64,000 nucleotides of DNA from Anthoceros angustus (taxonomy: Eukaryota > Streptophyta > Anthocerotopsida > Anthocerotales > Anthocerotaceae): assembly GCA_010909165.1 (NCBI GenBank), contig MU008174.1, forward strand, positions 992,001 through 1,056,000, read 5' to 3'. The notes below the pieces were generated by a model that saw only the letters and a program-made list of their open reading frames with translations, ran no database searches and had not been told where the DNA came from. The translations under genes and the position numbers were made by a program. Positions 13,321-25,652 of the stretch are shown here, piece by piece (the first letter of the stretch is position 1; each line of letters starts with the position of its first letter).

Positions 13321-14649
13321 GCACCTATATATCTGCGTATTAGATTTGTTTGCTTGGTTGTTGGTCGAGGAAGTGCTCATATGAATTCAAGTGAGACTCT
13401 CGCATAAAGCTATGCCGATTTCTCTTATTTAATCGCGATCAATGTGCTCCTTCCGGAAAACAGTGACGAATGGCCGAGCTTGTTTTGTAAAATATACCTA
13501 CATGAGGACGAAGAACCTAGAGTCAGAAGACAAGACTTCACCTATGCAAGTTTTGAAAATGCGACCTTCACGATATTAGGTCACAACGCCTAACCAACAA
13601 CAATCGACCTAGTAGGCCCTCATTGATAGCTAATCGTGGACGGATTAGTGCACAATTTTGTCCTTGGGATATGAAGCATCTTGAGAGTGACGAGATATAT
13701 GCAACGTTGAACACCTTGTAACCGATTATTATTTCCAGTCATTAGAAAATGTAATCTAGTTTACCTCTTAGAACAATTAAGAAAAATATATAATATTATA
13801 ATTATTGCTAAATGAAATCCTACCTCGTCCCTATTGAGAGCTCACGAGGCTAGTTCAATGAAATCTTTGTGCAAGCTTGATGTCCACTTTAATATATTTC
13901 AAATCACAAAAATAAATGTGTATAATATCATAATTATGCTCGAGGCTTCTGCATCTAAACAATATGATGGCCTCCTCGCATGGAACCAAACGATTTTGTA
14001 TTTTCGACAAGCATTTCACCATCTTGACACCATTGCAGACACTCATCCCATCCAAGAGATTTCATACACAAGCTTCACGCTCCAAGTTTAAATGTGTGTC
14101 AAGAATAGCACAAAGACTGGAAAATGAAGGGAGCTCTAAGGTATAATCGACGAGCAATAGAATTACTAAGTTAAACGGTTCCCATAAGGGAAAGCCCACA
14201 TAATGTGTGATTGCATAGAGTTCTTGAGTTGATAGCTTCTTAATTAGAAAAATATCCTCAAACTTATATAGTAAGGCTAGCTCTAAAATACAAAACTTAC
14301 ATAATGTGTGATTGTATGGAGTTCTTAAGTTGGCGACTTCTTAGTTAGAAAAATACGCCATAACTATATAGTAAGACTAGCTTTCAAATATAAGATTTTG
14401 GAAAGTACCAAGATTGGTTAAGAAAGCTAGGCTATGAGATTAGCTCTATTTAAGCTCTCAAACCCTTGATTGATTGTTGCACACATCCGAAAGAAGTAAA
14501 GAGCAAAACCTTTGAGATCACTCATCACATATCTAACGATATGTCATAGTGGTTTTACTTGAAGACTCACTTTTATATGTCTACCTCAAATAGATAAGCA
14601 AGTCGAGCAACATTCCTTAAAGCGTAATAAATAAAAGATCAAGCACAAA

Positions 14650-15310
14650 CATAAATTTGAATCTAGAATGGCGGTGGACTTTGAACTAATAACACCGAGT
14701 AAGGCAAAACGAGGAGAAGATATTTGGATTAATTATGATGAAGAAACCGCAACTTCCATTTTACGTGACAAGAAATGAATTGGAGACATGCACCAATGTT
14801 TCACCTTATGTCAATATTGAGTCAAAACAAAAAGTGACACACCAAATCAGAAGTTATTAGGTTCAAGCAAAATCTTCCAACCATGGAGGAAATTCACATA
14901 GACACACAAACACAAAGAGAAAATAAGATAGTGAGTATATTTGACTCCTATTTTTGCATGGTTTTTTTTGCTCTTTAGTCTTATATTTTTGAGTAATTAT
15001 TTACTTTATATTTGCATAGGTACTAGAGAGCAACATTTTAGAGAAGAGCCTCAACATTTCACATGAACGTGAGCAAGAGGAATACATTCCAACTCTCCTT
15101 ATTAAAAACCAAACGGTGAGATGGTAGAACATGACAAAGAAGTCGTGCCTTATTCGAAAGAATAAACAGCCGTAGCTTGCAAAGGAGAGGGAGAGAAAGG
15201 GAGATGGAGAGGGAAAGGAAAGAGCTTTAGCAAGAGCAAGAGTAAGCGTAAGAGAAAGGGAATATAAAATATAGAGAAATGCAGAGGGATTGTAGGCTCA
15301 TAGGAGATTG
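14650..15310 (+). pseudogene. Broken copy 1 of the unknown two-exon gene at 25 kb
   Basis: The first exon is recognisable by the frame around WINYDEETATSIL near 14,725-14,765 and is then frameshifted. An intron with a clear donor (gtgagtat at about 14,931) and an acceptor near 15,020 separates it from a second exon starting gtactagagagc. The second exon ends in a purine-rich, Arg/Glu/Lys-type stretch, again frameshifted. Surrounding bases 13,950-14,600 also match the flank of the 25-kb gene (23,740-24,060). Retention of the intron shows copying at the DNA level, not through spliced mRNA. Confidence 0.65.
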
Positions 15311-15984
15311 GGCGTGCCGACAAGAGATGATATTATCATGAAGTAAAACTTTATCACATAGTTTTTAATAATAATTCTTATTACTAAAACTATAATTATT
15401 TTCTCAACTTGGTATTATTTTAATAAGAGTTAGGATCGCTTTTATAGTGCTATGATATGAGCCTTCAAAGATGTAGTGTGTCTTTTAATTTTGTGATGAT
15501 AGGCTTGTGACGACTCTATTTATATTTTCTTGTGAATAAAATTCATATTATAATTAAAAATACAAGATAATAAGTTTTTAGGTTAGTGCACCTAACACAT
15601 TGTAGCCAGACTCACGATTGCATCGTGGATGCTAATATCAAGATAAATCATCGAAAACATCTATTCATAACTACAAGGATAAGTGACTTGTGCTCATTTC
15701 GAGTAATATTTTTCCATGGCTAGAGTGATCTAATATTTTTATTATGTAGGAAAACGAACTCAAGGAGAAGGCCTTGAGAAGATGGTAGGTAGGGATTAAT
15801 TTTTCAAATGTGGGAAAAAGGAATGAGCTTGGTGTGGTTTGGTTTGGTTTTCTTCTCTCAACCCAATTCAGAGGGTGCATTGAACTCCCTAGTGTGAGTT
15901 TGAAGGCATAGGAGTACTTGCCAAAGGATGGATGGAGGTGAAACTCCAATTGGCATGCCGCATCCACTGGAGCTCCAAGTCCCG

Positions 15985-17400
15985 TGAGAGCCCAATCGGC
16001 CTAATGGTGGGTGTTGGGCCACCGCGACTAGGCCTTCAAGCCGATCCAAGCCTCATGACTCGACATGTCTCCATGTTAGATGTTGTCGAGATTCGCAAGG
16101 AAAGGACGGCTATCAAGATCATGCATCTTGACAAGTACTTTCAGGACTCTTAGGATCGCTCCTTCGCTTGTGAGGTTTATTTTGTTTTACCTACTAGCCT
16201 CTTGGGTTTTTTGATAAGACTCTCGTCAAAGCTATGCCGCCATGCCGTGTGATACTAATCTCGCACTTGGGTTTAGTGTTTGATTAGCATTAATTAATAT
16301 AATTACTTATCTTTACATAAGTAATTAGTGTTAATTAATCTAAGGTTCTTATGTTAATTAAGCATTGATTAGTGTTAATTAATGTAAGGTGCTTATGTTA
16401 ATTAAGCATTGATCGTTAATTAATCTAAGGTGCTTATGTTAATTAAGCATTGATCGTGTTAATTAAACATGGTTAGCAATAGCTAAGTGGATAAGCTCAA
16501 GTAATATGCTTTGGCATATTCCTTGCATATTATAGTGTATTCTTAGGATACAATAGCTAAGTGGATAAGCTTAAGTAATATGCTTTAGCATATTGCTTGC
16601 ATATTATAGTGTATTCTTAGGATATTTCCATATCGATGCCAATAGGATATCTTAGGAATATGCCGATACTAAGGGCTAGTATATATATAGACCCTTCCAT
16701 TGAGGACAAGCTCAGATCATAGCTTGTCCTCTAGATATGCAATGCAAGGGTTTTGTGAGGAGGCCAAAGCTATGACTCCAAGAGCGATGTGTGAGGAATT
16801 TGCGTGTTGTTCTTGTGGGGAGAGTATGTTTGTACCACGACGTGCGAGCTACTCCTTCCTGTTGTTACAAGCTATGACCTTCTACGTGTATGTTAGATAG
16901 GCCGTGCTAGGCTTAGTGTGCTAAGCGATGCTAGGTAATGCTAGGCCGCACTAGGCTTAGTGTGCTAGGCGATGCAACGCTAGCTCTTTAAGCAAGTAGG
17001 CAAGGGACCCTCTAAAGTGTGCCCAAGGCTTGAGACCAAGAGAAGGGGATTCAAGTCCAAGGAGGAGGAGAAGAAGCCCAAGTCCAAGGAGAGAGGAGAA
17101 GAAGCCCAAAGTCCAAGGAGAGGAGGAGAAGCCCAAAGTCCAAGGAGAGGAATGAGGCTCCACAGGGGTATGGCCTTTTAAGGCCAACCAACCAAGGAGA
17201 AACAAGAGTATTTTACTCTTGGATTCAAGGATAAGGGAAGAGTGGATAGGCATGGGTATGTCATCACCCATTTGATTTCACTTTCTCCAAAACTCCTAAT
17301 CGATCGGCCTCCCATCCGACACTAACCACCCAGAGTGCATGCCCGACACACTCGATCCGGACGGAGCTACCAACCAGCAAGTCCATCGAGCGAATTCAAG
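15985..17400 (+). repeat. LTR plus leader unit 1
   Basis: The unit begins near agagcccaatcggcc and includes an AT-rich array of taattaa words (16,270-16,470), a TATA box, an 11-bp hairpin, a gatgctagg-type array, and a leader with repeats of aagtccaaggagaggagg. It is repeated at 17,405-18,700. Exact LTR ends were not fixed. Confidence 0.6.
16680..16732 (+). promoter_or_regulatory. LTR TATA box and downstream hairpin, unit 1
   Basis: A tatatatatag box at 16,680-16,690 is followed after about a dozen bases by a perfect inverted repeat, gaggacaagct and agcttgtcctc, with an 8-base loop. This is the expected position of the transcription start and R region. Confidence 0.6.
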
Positions 17401-17404
17401 TCCC

Positions 17405-18700
17405 GAGAGCCCAATCGGCCTAATGGTCATGGGTGTTGGGCCACCGCGACTAGGCCTTCAAGCCGATCCAAGCCTCATGACTCGACATGTCTCCATGTTC
17501 GATGTTGTCGAGATTCGCAAGGAAAGGACGGCTATCAAGATCATGCATCTTGACAAGTACTTTCAGGACTCTTAGGATCGCTCCTTCGCTTGTGAGGTTT
17601 ATTTTGTTTTACCTACTAGCCTCTTCCGGGTTTTTTGATAAGACTCTCGTCAAAGCTATGCCGCCATGCCGTGATACTAATCTCGCACTTGGGTTTAGTG
17701 TTTGATTAGCATTAATTAATATAATTACTTATCTTTACATAAGTAATTAGTGTTAATTAATCTAAGGTTCTTATGTTAATTAAGCATTGATTAGTGTTAA
17801 TTAATGTAGGTGCTTATGTTAATTAAGCATTGATCGTTAATTAATCTAAGGTGCTTATGTTAATTAAGCATTGATCGTTAATTAAACATGGTTAGCAATA
17901 GCTAAGTGGATAAGCTCAAGTAATATGCTTTGGCATATTCCTTGCATATTATAGTGTATTCTTAGGATACAATAGCTAAGTGGATAAGCTTAAGTAATAT
18001 GCTTTAGCATATTGCTTGCATATTATATAGTGTATTCTTAGGATATTTCCATATCGATGCCAATAGGATATCTTAGGAATATGCCGATACTAAGGCCAGT
18101 ATATATATAGACCTTCCATTGAGGACAAGCTCGGATCATAGCTTGTCCTCTAGATATGCAATGCAAGGGTGTTGTGAGGAGGCCAAAGCCATGACTCCAA
18201 GAGCGATGTGTGAGGAATTTGCGTGTTGTTCTTGTGGGGAGAGTATGTTTGTACCCACTGCCATGAGCTACTCCTTCCGTTGTTACAAGCTATGACCTTC
18301 ACGTGTATGTTAGATAGGCCGTGCTAGGCTTAGTGTGCTAAGCGATGCTAGGTAATGCTAGGCCGACTAGGCTTAGTGTGCTAGGCGATGCAACGCTAGC
18401 TCTTTAAGCAAGCAGGCAAGGGACCCTCTAAAGTGTGCCCAAGGCTTGAGACCAAGAGAAGGGATTCAAGTCCAAGGAGAGGAGGAAGAAGCCCAAGTCC
18501 AAGGAGGAGGAAGAAGCCCAAAGTCCAAGGAGAGGAGGAGAAGAAGCCCAAAGTCCAAGGAGAGGAATGAGGCCTCCAAGAGTATGGCCTTTTAAGGCCA
18601 ACCAACCAAGGAGAAACAAGAGTATTTTACTCTTGGCGGATTCAAGGATAAGGGAAGAGTGGATAGGCATGGGTATGTCATCCATTTGATTTCACTTTCT
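17405..18700 (+). repeat. LTR plus leader unit 2
   Basis: This is a second copy of the 15,985-17,400 unit, about 1.42 kb downstream, with only small differences. It runs straight into the second gag relic, so it serves as the 5' LTR and leader of that copy. Confidence 0.6.
18100..18150 (+). promoter_or_regulatory. LTR TATA box and downstream hairpin, unit 2
   Basis: The same TATA box occurs at 18,100-18,110, with the same 11-bp stem at 18,121-18,150. The stem is unchanged, while the loop differs by one base from unit 1 (cggatcat against cagatcat). Confidence 0.6.
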
Positions 18701-18749
18701 CCAAAACTCCTAATCGACCGGCCTCCCATCCGACACTAACCACTAGAGT

Positions 18750-20000
18750 GCATGCCCGACACACTCGATCCGGACGGAGCTACCAACCAGCAAGTCCATC
18801 GGAGCGAATTCAAGTCCCACCAAGAGAGAGAAGCGAACACCTCGATTTTGGTACCAAAGGAAGCGGAGGAACCCAACACCCAATCAACAATCTTTGAAGG
18901 ATCCGTGAGTGGCAACACACAAGACACGTTGGTGCCGCCAGACAACTCAAATGTGGGCCGAGGAGGACTTGTCTCAGGAGTCGCCAAGATGGGAGGAGAC
19001 AAGGTTCGAATGGAGTTGTTCACGAGCGGGCACCTTGCCACCGGAGGACTTCATCGAGAAGTACGGCGGCGGAGATGGAATTGAAGACCGGATACACGAA
19101 GCGATACGGCTTCATCCAATGTCAAGTACTTGGGGATGAAGCATTAGCGTGCTATCGAGAGTACAAGGCAAGGTAGTTGAGCGACATTTGGAGGACTAGT
19201 GAGTAGCGATTCGAGCTCAAGGAACCAAAGGCATACGAGCGGTCACCAAGTGGGCACGATCCCATCAAGAGATGTTTGACATCTTCCTACCGGAGTTTCG
19301 CAAGCACGGATGAGAAGATCTCCGAAATGACACACTTCAAAATGAAGTCGTGCAAGATCACAAGATGGCTTATCAAGAATCGACCATTTGGTATGTGACA
19401 CCAAGATCATGAGTGACCGACGGCCGCAGAAGTACTTGCATGCATTGCCATATGCACGCGCATGAAGGTGCAACAAGCGGTGCACAAGACGAAGGGGCAA
19501 CACTACACCTCAAGGAAGTGTACGAGATGGTCGATAACATAGGGCCCACGACACTTTCTCTCGTGGCTGCAAGTGATTACCCGAGCACAAGTAGGAGTGG
19601 TGGACGACATGACCGACGTGGAGGTCGAGTGGAGGAGCTCGGCGAGACAAGCCACCCCACGAGCCCAAGTGACGAGCCCCCGTGAGGTGCCGAGGACGGA
19701 CCATTCCCTCATGAGTGCGAGCATGCATTCGGAGGAGTCAAGGGTGAGGAGCCATGCCTCGTGGAGGTATGGGCACAATGAAGTGGCTTGTTGGGAGAAG
19801 CATCCGAATTGCGGCCTCACGGGTTATCGAGTAGCAACCCCGCCAATGCATCTCGGCCAACCTCATCCACAAAATCAAGAAGAGCAAAGGCGCCATGGAG
19901 GAGGCAGGCGAAGTCCCGTGGACAAAAGAAAGTCGTGTTGTTCATTGGTTTGCACCTATATATCTGCGTATTAGATTTGTTTGCTTGGTTGTTGGTCGAG
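18750..20000 (+). pseudogene. gag relic, copy 2
   Basis: This copy is collinear with 12,121-13,320. It is broken in different places: the first zinc knuckle, intact in copy 1, is frameshifted here near 19,680-19,720, while YGHNEVACWEKHPNC of the second knuckle stays readable near 19,770-19,815. The two copies therefore decayed, or acquired sequence errors, independently. Confidence 0.65.
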
Positions 20001-21279
20001 GAAGTGCTCATATGAATTCAAGTGAGACTCTCGTACAAAGCTATCTTGATTTCTCTTATTTAATCGCGATCAATGTGCTCCTTGGAAAACAGTGACGAAT
20101 GGCCGAGCTTGTTTTGTAAAATATACCTACATGAGGACGAAGAACCTAGAGTCGTAAGACAAGACTTCACCTATGCAAGTTTTGAAAATGCGACCTTCAC
20201 GATATTAGGGTCACAACGCCTAACCAACAACAATCGACCTAGTAGGCCTCATTGATAGCTAATCGTGACGGATTAGTGCACAATTTTGTCCTTGGGATAT
20301 GAAGCATCTTGAGAGTGACGAGATATATGCAACGTTGGAACACCTTGTAACCGATTATTATTTCCACGATCATTAGAAAATGTAATCTAGTTTACCTCTT
20401 AGAACAATTAAGAAAAATATATAATATTATAATTATTGCTAAATGAAATCCTACCTCGTCCCTATTGAGAGCTCACGAGGCTAGTTCAATGAAATCTTTG
20501 TGCAAGCTTGATGTCCACTTTAATATATTTCGAAATCACAAAAATAAATGTGTATAATATCATAATTGCGTTGAGGCTTCGCATCTAAACAATATGATGG
20601 CCTCCTCGCATGGAACCAAACGATTTTGTATTTTCCGACAAGCATTTCACCATCTTGACACCATTGCGACACTCATCCCATCCAAGAGATTTCATACACA
20701 AGCTTCACGCTTCCAAGTTTAAATGTGTGTCAAGAATAGCACAAAGACCGGGAAAATGAAGGGGAGCTCTAAGGTATAATCGACGAGCAATAGAATTACT
20801 AAGTTAAACGGTTCCCATAAGGGAAAGCCCACATAATGTGTGATTGCATAGAGTTCTTGAGTTGATAGCTTCTTAATTAGAAAAATATCCTCAAACTTAT
20901 ATAGTAAGGCTAGCTCTAAAATACAAAACTTACATAATGTGTGATTGTATGGAGTTCTTAAGTTGGCGACTTCTTAGTTAGAAAAATACGCTCATAACTA
21001 TATAGTAAGACTAGCTTTCAAATATAAGATTTTGGAAAGTACCAAGATTGGTTAAGAAAGCTAGGCTATGAGATTAGCTCTATTTAAGCTCTCAAACCCT
21101 TGATTGATTGTTGCACACATCCGAAAGAAGTAAAGAGCAAAACCTTTTGGAGATCACTCATCACATATCTAACGATATGTCATAGTGGTTTTACTTGAAG
21201 ACTCACTTTATATGTCTACCTCAAATAGATAAGCAAGTCGAGCAACATTCCTTAAAGCGGAATAAGCATCAAGCACAAA

Positions 21280-21960
21280 CATAAATTTGAATCTAGAATG
21301 GCGGGACTTTGAACTTAATAACACCAGAGTAAGGCAAAACGAGGGAGAAGATATTTGGATTAATTATGATGAAGAAAGCGCAACTTCCATTTTACGTGAC
21401 AAATGAATTGGAGACATGCACCAATGTTTCACCTTATGTCAATATTGAGTCAAAACAAAAAGTGACACACCGATCGTAAGTTATTAGGTTCAAGCAAAAT
21501 CTTCCAACCATGGAGGAAATTCACATGACACACAAACACAAAGAGAAAATAAGATAGTGAGTATATTTGACTCCTATTTTTGCATGGTTTTTTTTTGCTC
21601 TTTAGTCTTATATTTTTGAGTAATTATTTACTTTATATTTGCATAGGTACTAGAGAGCAACATTTTAGAGAAGAGCCTCAACATTTCACATGAACGTGAG
21701 CAAGAGGAATACATTCCAACTCTCCTTATTAAAAACCAAGCGGTGAGATGGTAGAACATGACAAAGAAGTTTGCGTGCCTTATTCGAAAGAATAAACAGT
21801 AGCTTGCAAAGGGAGAGGGAGAGGAAAGGGAGATGGAGAGGAAAGGGAAAGAGCTTTAGCAAGAGCAAGAGTAAGCGTAAGAGAAAGGGAATATAAAATA
21901 TAGAGAAATGCAGAGGATTGTAGGCTCATAGGAGATTGGGCGTGGGTGCAGATGATATTA
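21280..21960 (+). pseudogene. Broken copy 2 of the unknown two-exon gene at 25 kb
   Basis: This copy is collinear with 14,650-15,310. The string WINYDEE is readable near 21,357-21,378, followed by a frameshift. The donor gtgagtat lies near 21,557 and the second exon starts near 21,648. The second exon carries the same purine-rich tail, out of frame. Confidence 0.65.
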
Positions 21961-22654
21961 TCATGAAGTAAAACTTTATCACATAGTTTTTAATAATAAT
22001 TCTTATTACTAAAACTATAAATTATTTTCTCAACTTGGTATTATTTTAATAAGAGTTAGGATCTTTTTATAGTGCTATGATATGAGCCTTCAAAGATGTA
22101 GTGTGTCTTTTAATTTTGTGATGATAGGCTTGTGACGACTCTATTTATATTTTCTTGTGAATAAAATTCATATTATAATTAAAAATACAAGATAATAAGT
22201 TTTTAGGTTAGTGCAGACCTAACACATTGTAGCTTCGTACTCTACGATTGCATCAGGGATGCTAATATCAAGATAAATCATCGAAAAACCTCTATTCATA
22301 ATTACAAGGATAAGTGACTTGTGCTCGACTCGATGAGTAATATTTTTCCATGGCTGGAGTGATCTAATATTTTTATTATGTAGGAAAAACGAACTCGAAG
22401 GAGAAGGCCTTGAGACGATGGTAGGTAGGGATTAATTTTTCAAATGTGGGAAAAAAGGAATGAGCTTGGTGTGGTTTGGTTTGGTTTTTCTTCTCTCAAC
22501 CCAATTCGTAGGTGCATTGAACTCCCTAGTGTGAGTTTGAAGGCATATAGGAGTACTTGCCAAAAGGATGGATGGAGGTGAAACTCCAATTGGCATGCTG
22601 CATCCAGCTGGAGCTCCAAGCTCCAGTAGAGCCCAATCGGCCTAATGGCTGTGG

Positions 22655-22880
22655 GTGTTGGGCCAGCTGCGACTAGGCCTTCAAGCCGATCCAAGCCTCA
22701 TGACTCGATCTCGGCCATTTGGCCTAAATGGTGAAATCATGAGTCCATGAATAGGCCAATTGTGGGCCAGCTGCGACTAGGCCTTCAAGCCGATCCAAGC
22801 CTCATGACTCGATCTCGGGCCATTTGGCCTAAATGGTGAAATCATGAGTCCGCGAATAGGCCAATTGTGGGCCACGGTTA
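22655..22880. repeat. Tandem duplication of about 108 bases
   Basis: The segment starting gggccagctgcgactaggcc occurs twice in a row, each copy carrying catttggcctaaatggtg. It marks the right end of the retrotransposon array; the sequence beyond it is unrelated to the array. Confidence 0.75.
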
Positions 22881-23740
22881 ATTGAACTCAGATACAATAA
22901 AATGATGATTCGATGTAGCTTTTCTATAGTCGAGCTGAAATACTTTTGCAACTTCTGATTGTGTAATATTTTGTACTTAATTTTGGCAATTGGTAATGCG
23001 TTGAGCACCAGTACGAATTGCTAAAATTAAAATAGTAGAAGAGGCAACAAGTATACAAGATACTCTTCTTGTGTATGGAGTTCGAGTCTTAAAACTTTAT
23101 TGTCGCTATCATGATCATTTCCAAGCATCAGCAACTTTTTGTATATAAGTTTGACTCTTTTACTCCTTAGCCGCTCGCAAATCTTGTGTAGATCAAGTTT
23201 GACCCAAACTCCTCCGCTGTGTGGTATCCATATCCGAACCCTTTCAAATTCATATTAGTGCCAAATTCTTCCACTGTGCTGTATCCATATCCGAACCCTT
23301 TCAAATTCATATTAGCAACAAATTATTCCCCCTCGTCCACTATTCCTCGACCGGTTCCTACACCTTGGCTTATTGGTTTTGTGATGTCGTTTGAGGACTT
23401 TACTTTTACTTTTTACTTTTATCAAAAAATAATCTCACGCTGAAGACCTACGGACTTTATTTTTACTTCTTACTTGTATCAATGGGTAATCTCGCAGTGA
23501 AGACCACACAAAAGGAAGGCTAGCGCGCCTAAAAAATGGGATTTTATTTTTACTTTTTACTTGTATCAATGGGTAATCTCGCATTGAAACCACACATAAG
23601 GAAGATCAATGCGCCCAAAAAATAGGAATTTACTTTTATTTCTTACTTGTATCAATGGGTAATTGCCTGCAAAAGACCACACACAAGAGAGAGTAGTGAG
23701 TCCAAACCATCGGACTTTCCTGGTGAAATTGTGGGCTTTG
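22881..23740. repeat. AT-rich stretch with two small repeat groups, no gene
   Basis: Bases 23,219-23,320 contain two copies of a unit with atccatatccgaaccctttc. Bases 23,395-23,680 contain three diverged copies of a unit with cttgtatcaatgggtaat. No coding sequence was found. Confidence 0.6.
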
Positions 23741-24192
23741 TTTCTTTATTTCCGATTATGGATCCAAGAGATTACATAAACAAGCTTCATATTCCGAGTT
23801 TAAATGTGTGCCAAAGATAACACTATGCTGGGAAAGTGAACAGAGAGAAAGTTCAATAAGGATTAGAATTATTGGGTCGGAAGGTTTCCATAAGGGAGGG
23901 CCCACATAATGTGTGATTTCATGGAGTACTCCTTATTAGGTTGGAACGTTTCTATAGGGGAAAGCCCGCATAATGTGTGATTTCATGGAATTTCTGAGTT
24001 GATAGCTTCTTAGTTAGAAAAATCTTTGAAATTATATAGTAAGGTTAGTAGCTCTCAAATATAGCAATTTTAATTAATTACTAGATTAGTCACCTCATCT
24101 TCTCTAATTGGCAATATTGCGACTCATCTTGCTCTAGGGCACAAGTTGGCCTCTAGTTTTCCGCTACCATATATACAATGATATTTTGTATA

Positions 24193-24490
24193 CTTTCTTT
24201 ATTTAATCTGAATTTGGATCCACCAACAAAATATGAGATGTGGAAAGTTACCAATCTCTTTATTTAATCTGAATTTGGATCCACCAAAAAATATGAGATG
24301 TGGAAAGTTACCAATCTCTTTATTTGATCTGAATTTGGATCCACCATAAAAATATAAGATATGAAAAGTTACCAATCTCTTTATTTGATCTGAATTTGGA
24401 TCCACCAAAACAGTATAAGATGTGGAAAGTTGCCAATCTCTTTCTTTAACCTGAATTTGGATCCACCAGAAAAATATATAAGATGTGCAA
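24193..24490. repeat. Five-copy tandem repeat with a unit of about 61 bases
   Basis: Five copies of a unit containing ctgaatttggatccacca lie head to tail, each ending near gaaagttaccaatctcttt. A short minus-strand frame across them is a by-product of the repeat. The array lies just upstream of the unknown gene at 25 kb. Confidence 0.8.
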
Positions 24491-24984
24491 TGTTACAAAG
24501 ATTTGGTAGAGAAAGTTAGGCTATGGCCTGAGCTCTATTTAAAGTGAAAGATCGTTGTGGTCAAAAGGTGTATGTGGATTATTAGCACATAGAGATATCT
24601 GCCTTATTGTTGCACACGTGCGAGAGAAGTAAAGATCAATACCTCTTCAAGATTGTTGGTGAGATGGTGGGCTATTTCATGCCTAGTGTTGTGTTGTGAG
24701 TGTAGTGAGCTCTTTGTGATAGCGGAGGTACTTGAATTCCAAGACTGAAACTCGTAAGATTTTGGACCAATTGCTTTGGCACTTGAACATGTCATTGGTT
24801 GTGTAGTAATGGCTCTACTAGAAGCTCACCTTTTATATCTCTGGTATTAATTGTCTCAAATAAAAATTGAAATCCTTGTGTGGTATTTCGATGTATACTT
24901 TGAAATATCTATGATGTCTTTGAATTCACTAAAACAAATTGTCTCGTGTAGGTAAGCAAGTAGAGCAACAACCGATGAAGCTAA

Positions 24985-25652
24985 ATGAATAGCACCAAGC
25001 ACAAGCATAAATTTGAATCTATAATGTCAGGGACTTTAGAATTATTGTTAACGCCAGGAGTATGGCGAAATGAGGGAGAAAATATGTGGATTAAGTATGA
25101 TGAAGAAACTACAGCTTCCATTTTACGTAAAGTACAAGAATTGGAAACGTGCACCGACGTTTTACCCTATGTCTATATCAGATCAAAACGAAAGGGTGAT
25201 GCACCGAGTTGCAAGTTATTAGGTTCAAGCGATTTTGCCATAAATCTCCGAACCATGGAGGAAATACACATAGTCACACAAACACCAAGAAAAATTAAGA
25301 TAGTTAAGAATATATGACTCAACTTTTGTATGATTTTCTATGCTCTTCATTCTTCTATTTTTGCGTAATTGCCATGTTTGTATTTGCACAGGTACTGGAG
25401 ACTAAAATTTTAGAGGAGAGCATCAACACTTTATATGAACGTGAGCTAGGGGAATATTTTCCAACTCTTCTTATTAAAGGACCAAATGGTGAGATGGTGC
25501 AACACGACAAAGGAGCTGTTTGCGCTTTGTTCAAAAGAATAGATAAGCAAAGGTTGGAGAGGGAGAAGGAAAGGGAAAGAGAAGAAAAAAAAAAAAATCA
25601 GAAAGAGAGAAAAATGGAGAGGGACTGTGGTCTCATAGTGGGGTGGGTGTAG
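24985..25652 (+). CDS. Unknown two-exon gene with charged C-terminal tail
   Basis: I do not recognise the family. Exon 1 runs from ATG 24,985 (an alternative ATG is at 25,024) to 25,302, where a gttaag donor follows. Exon 2 begins after the acceptor at 25,392 and ends with a stop at 25,652. Both junctions are in phase 0, giving about 192 residues. The N-terminal part is mixed globular-looking sequence (MWIKYDEETTASILRKV is central). The C-terminus is a strongly charged helix of Arg, Glu and Lys (around LEREKEREREEKKKNQKE), with a run of twelve A bases in the DNA. Two related, broken copies sit inside the LTR array at 14.7 and 21.3 kb and share the same intron position, which supports the exon model. 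It could be a host gene of which a copy was captured, or an old transposon-borne gene. Confidence 0.5.

Larger units (their letters stand above)
11830..22620 (+). mobile_element. Tandem array of a non-autonomous LTR retrotransposon family
   Basis: Bases 11,830-15,960 and 18,460-22,620 are two copies of one internal region, offset by about 6.63 kb near gag. Between them lie two LTR-plus-leader units offset by about 1.42 kb (15,985-17,400 and 17,405-18,700). The layout reads internal, LTR, nearly empty internal, LTR, internal. Each full internal region has a broken gag relic followed by a segment related to the gene at 25 kb. No protease, reverse transcriptase or integrase was found, so the element could move only with help from another element. 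The empty internal region appears to be a deletion between short matches around aagtcccg and gaga. Confidence 0.7.
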
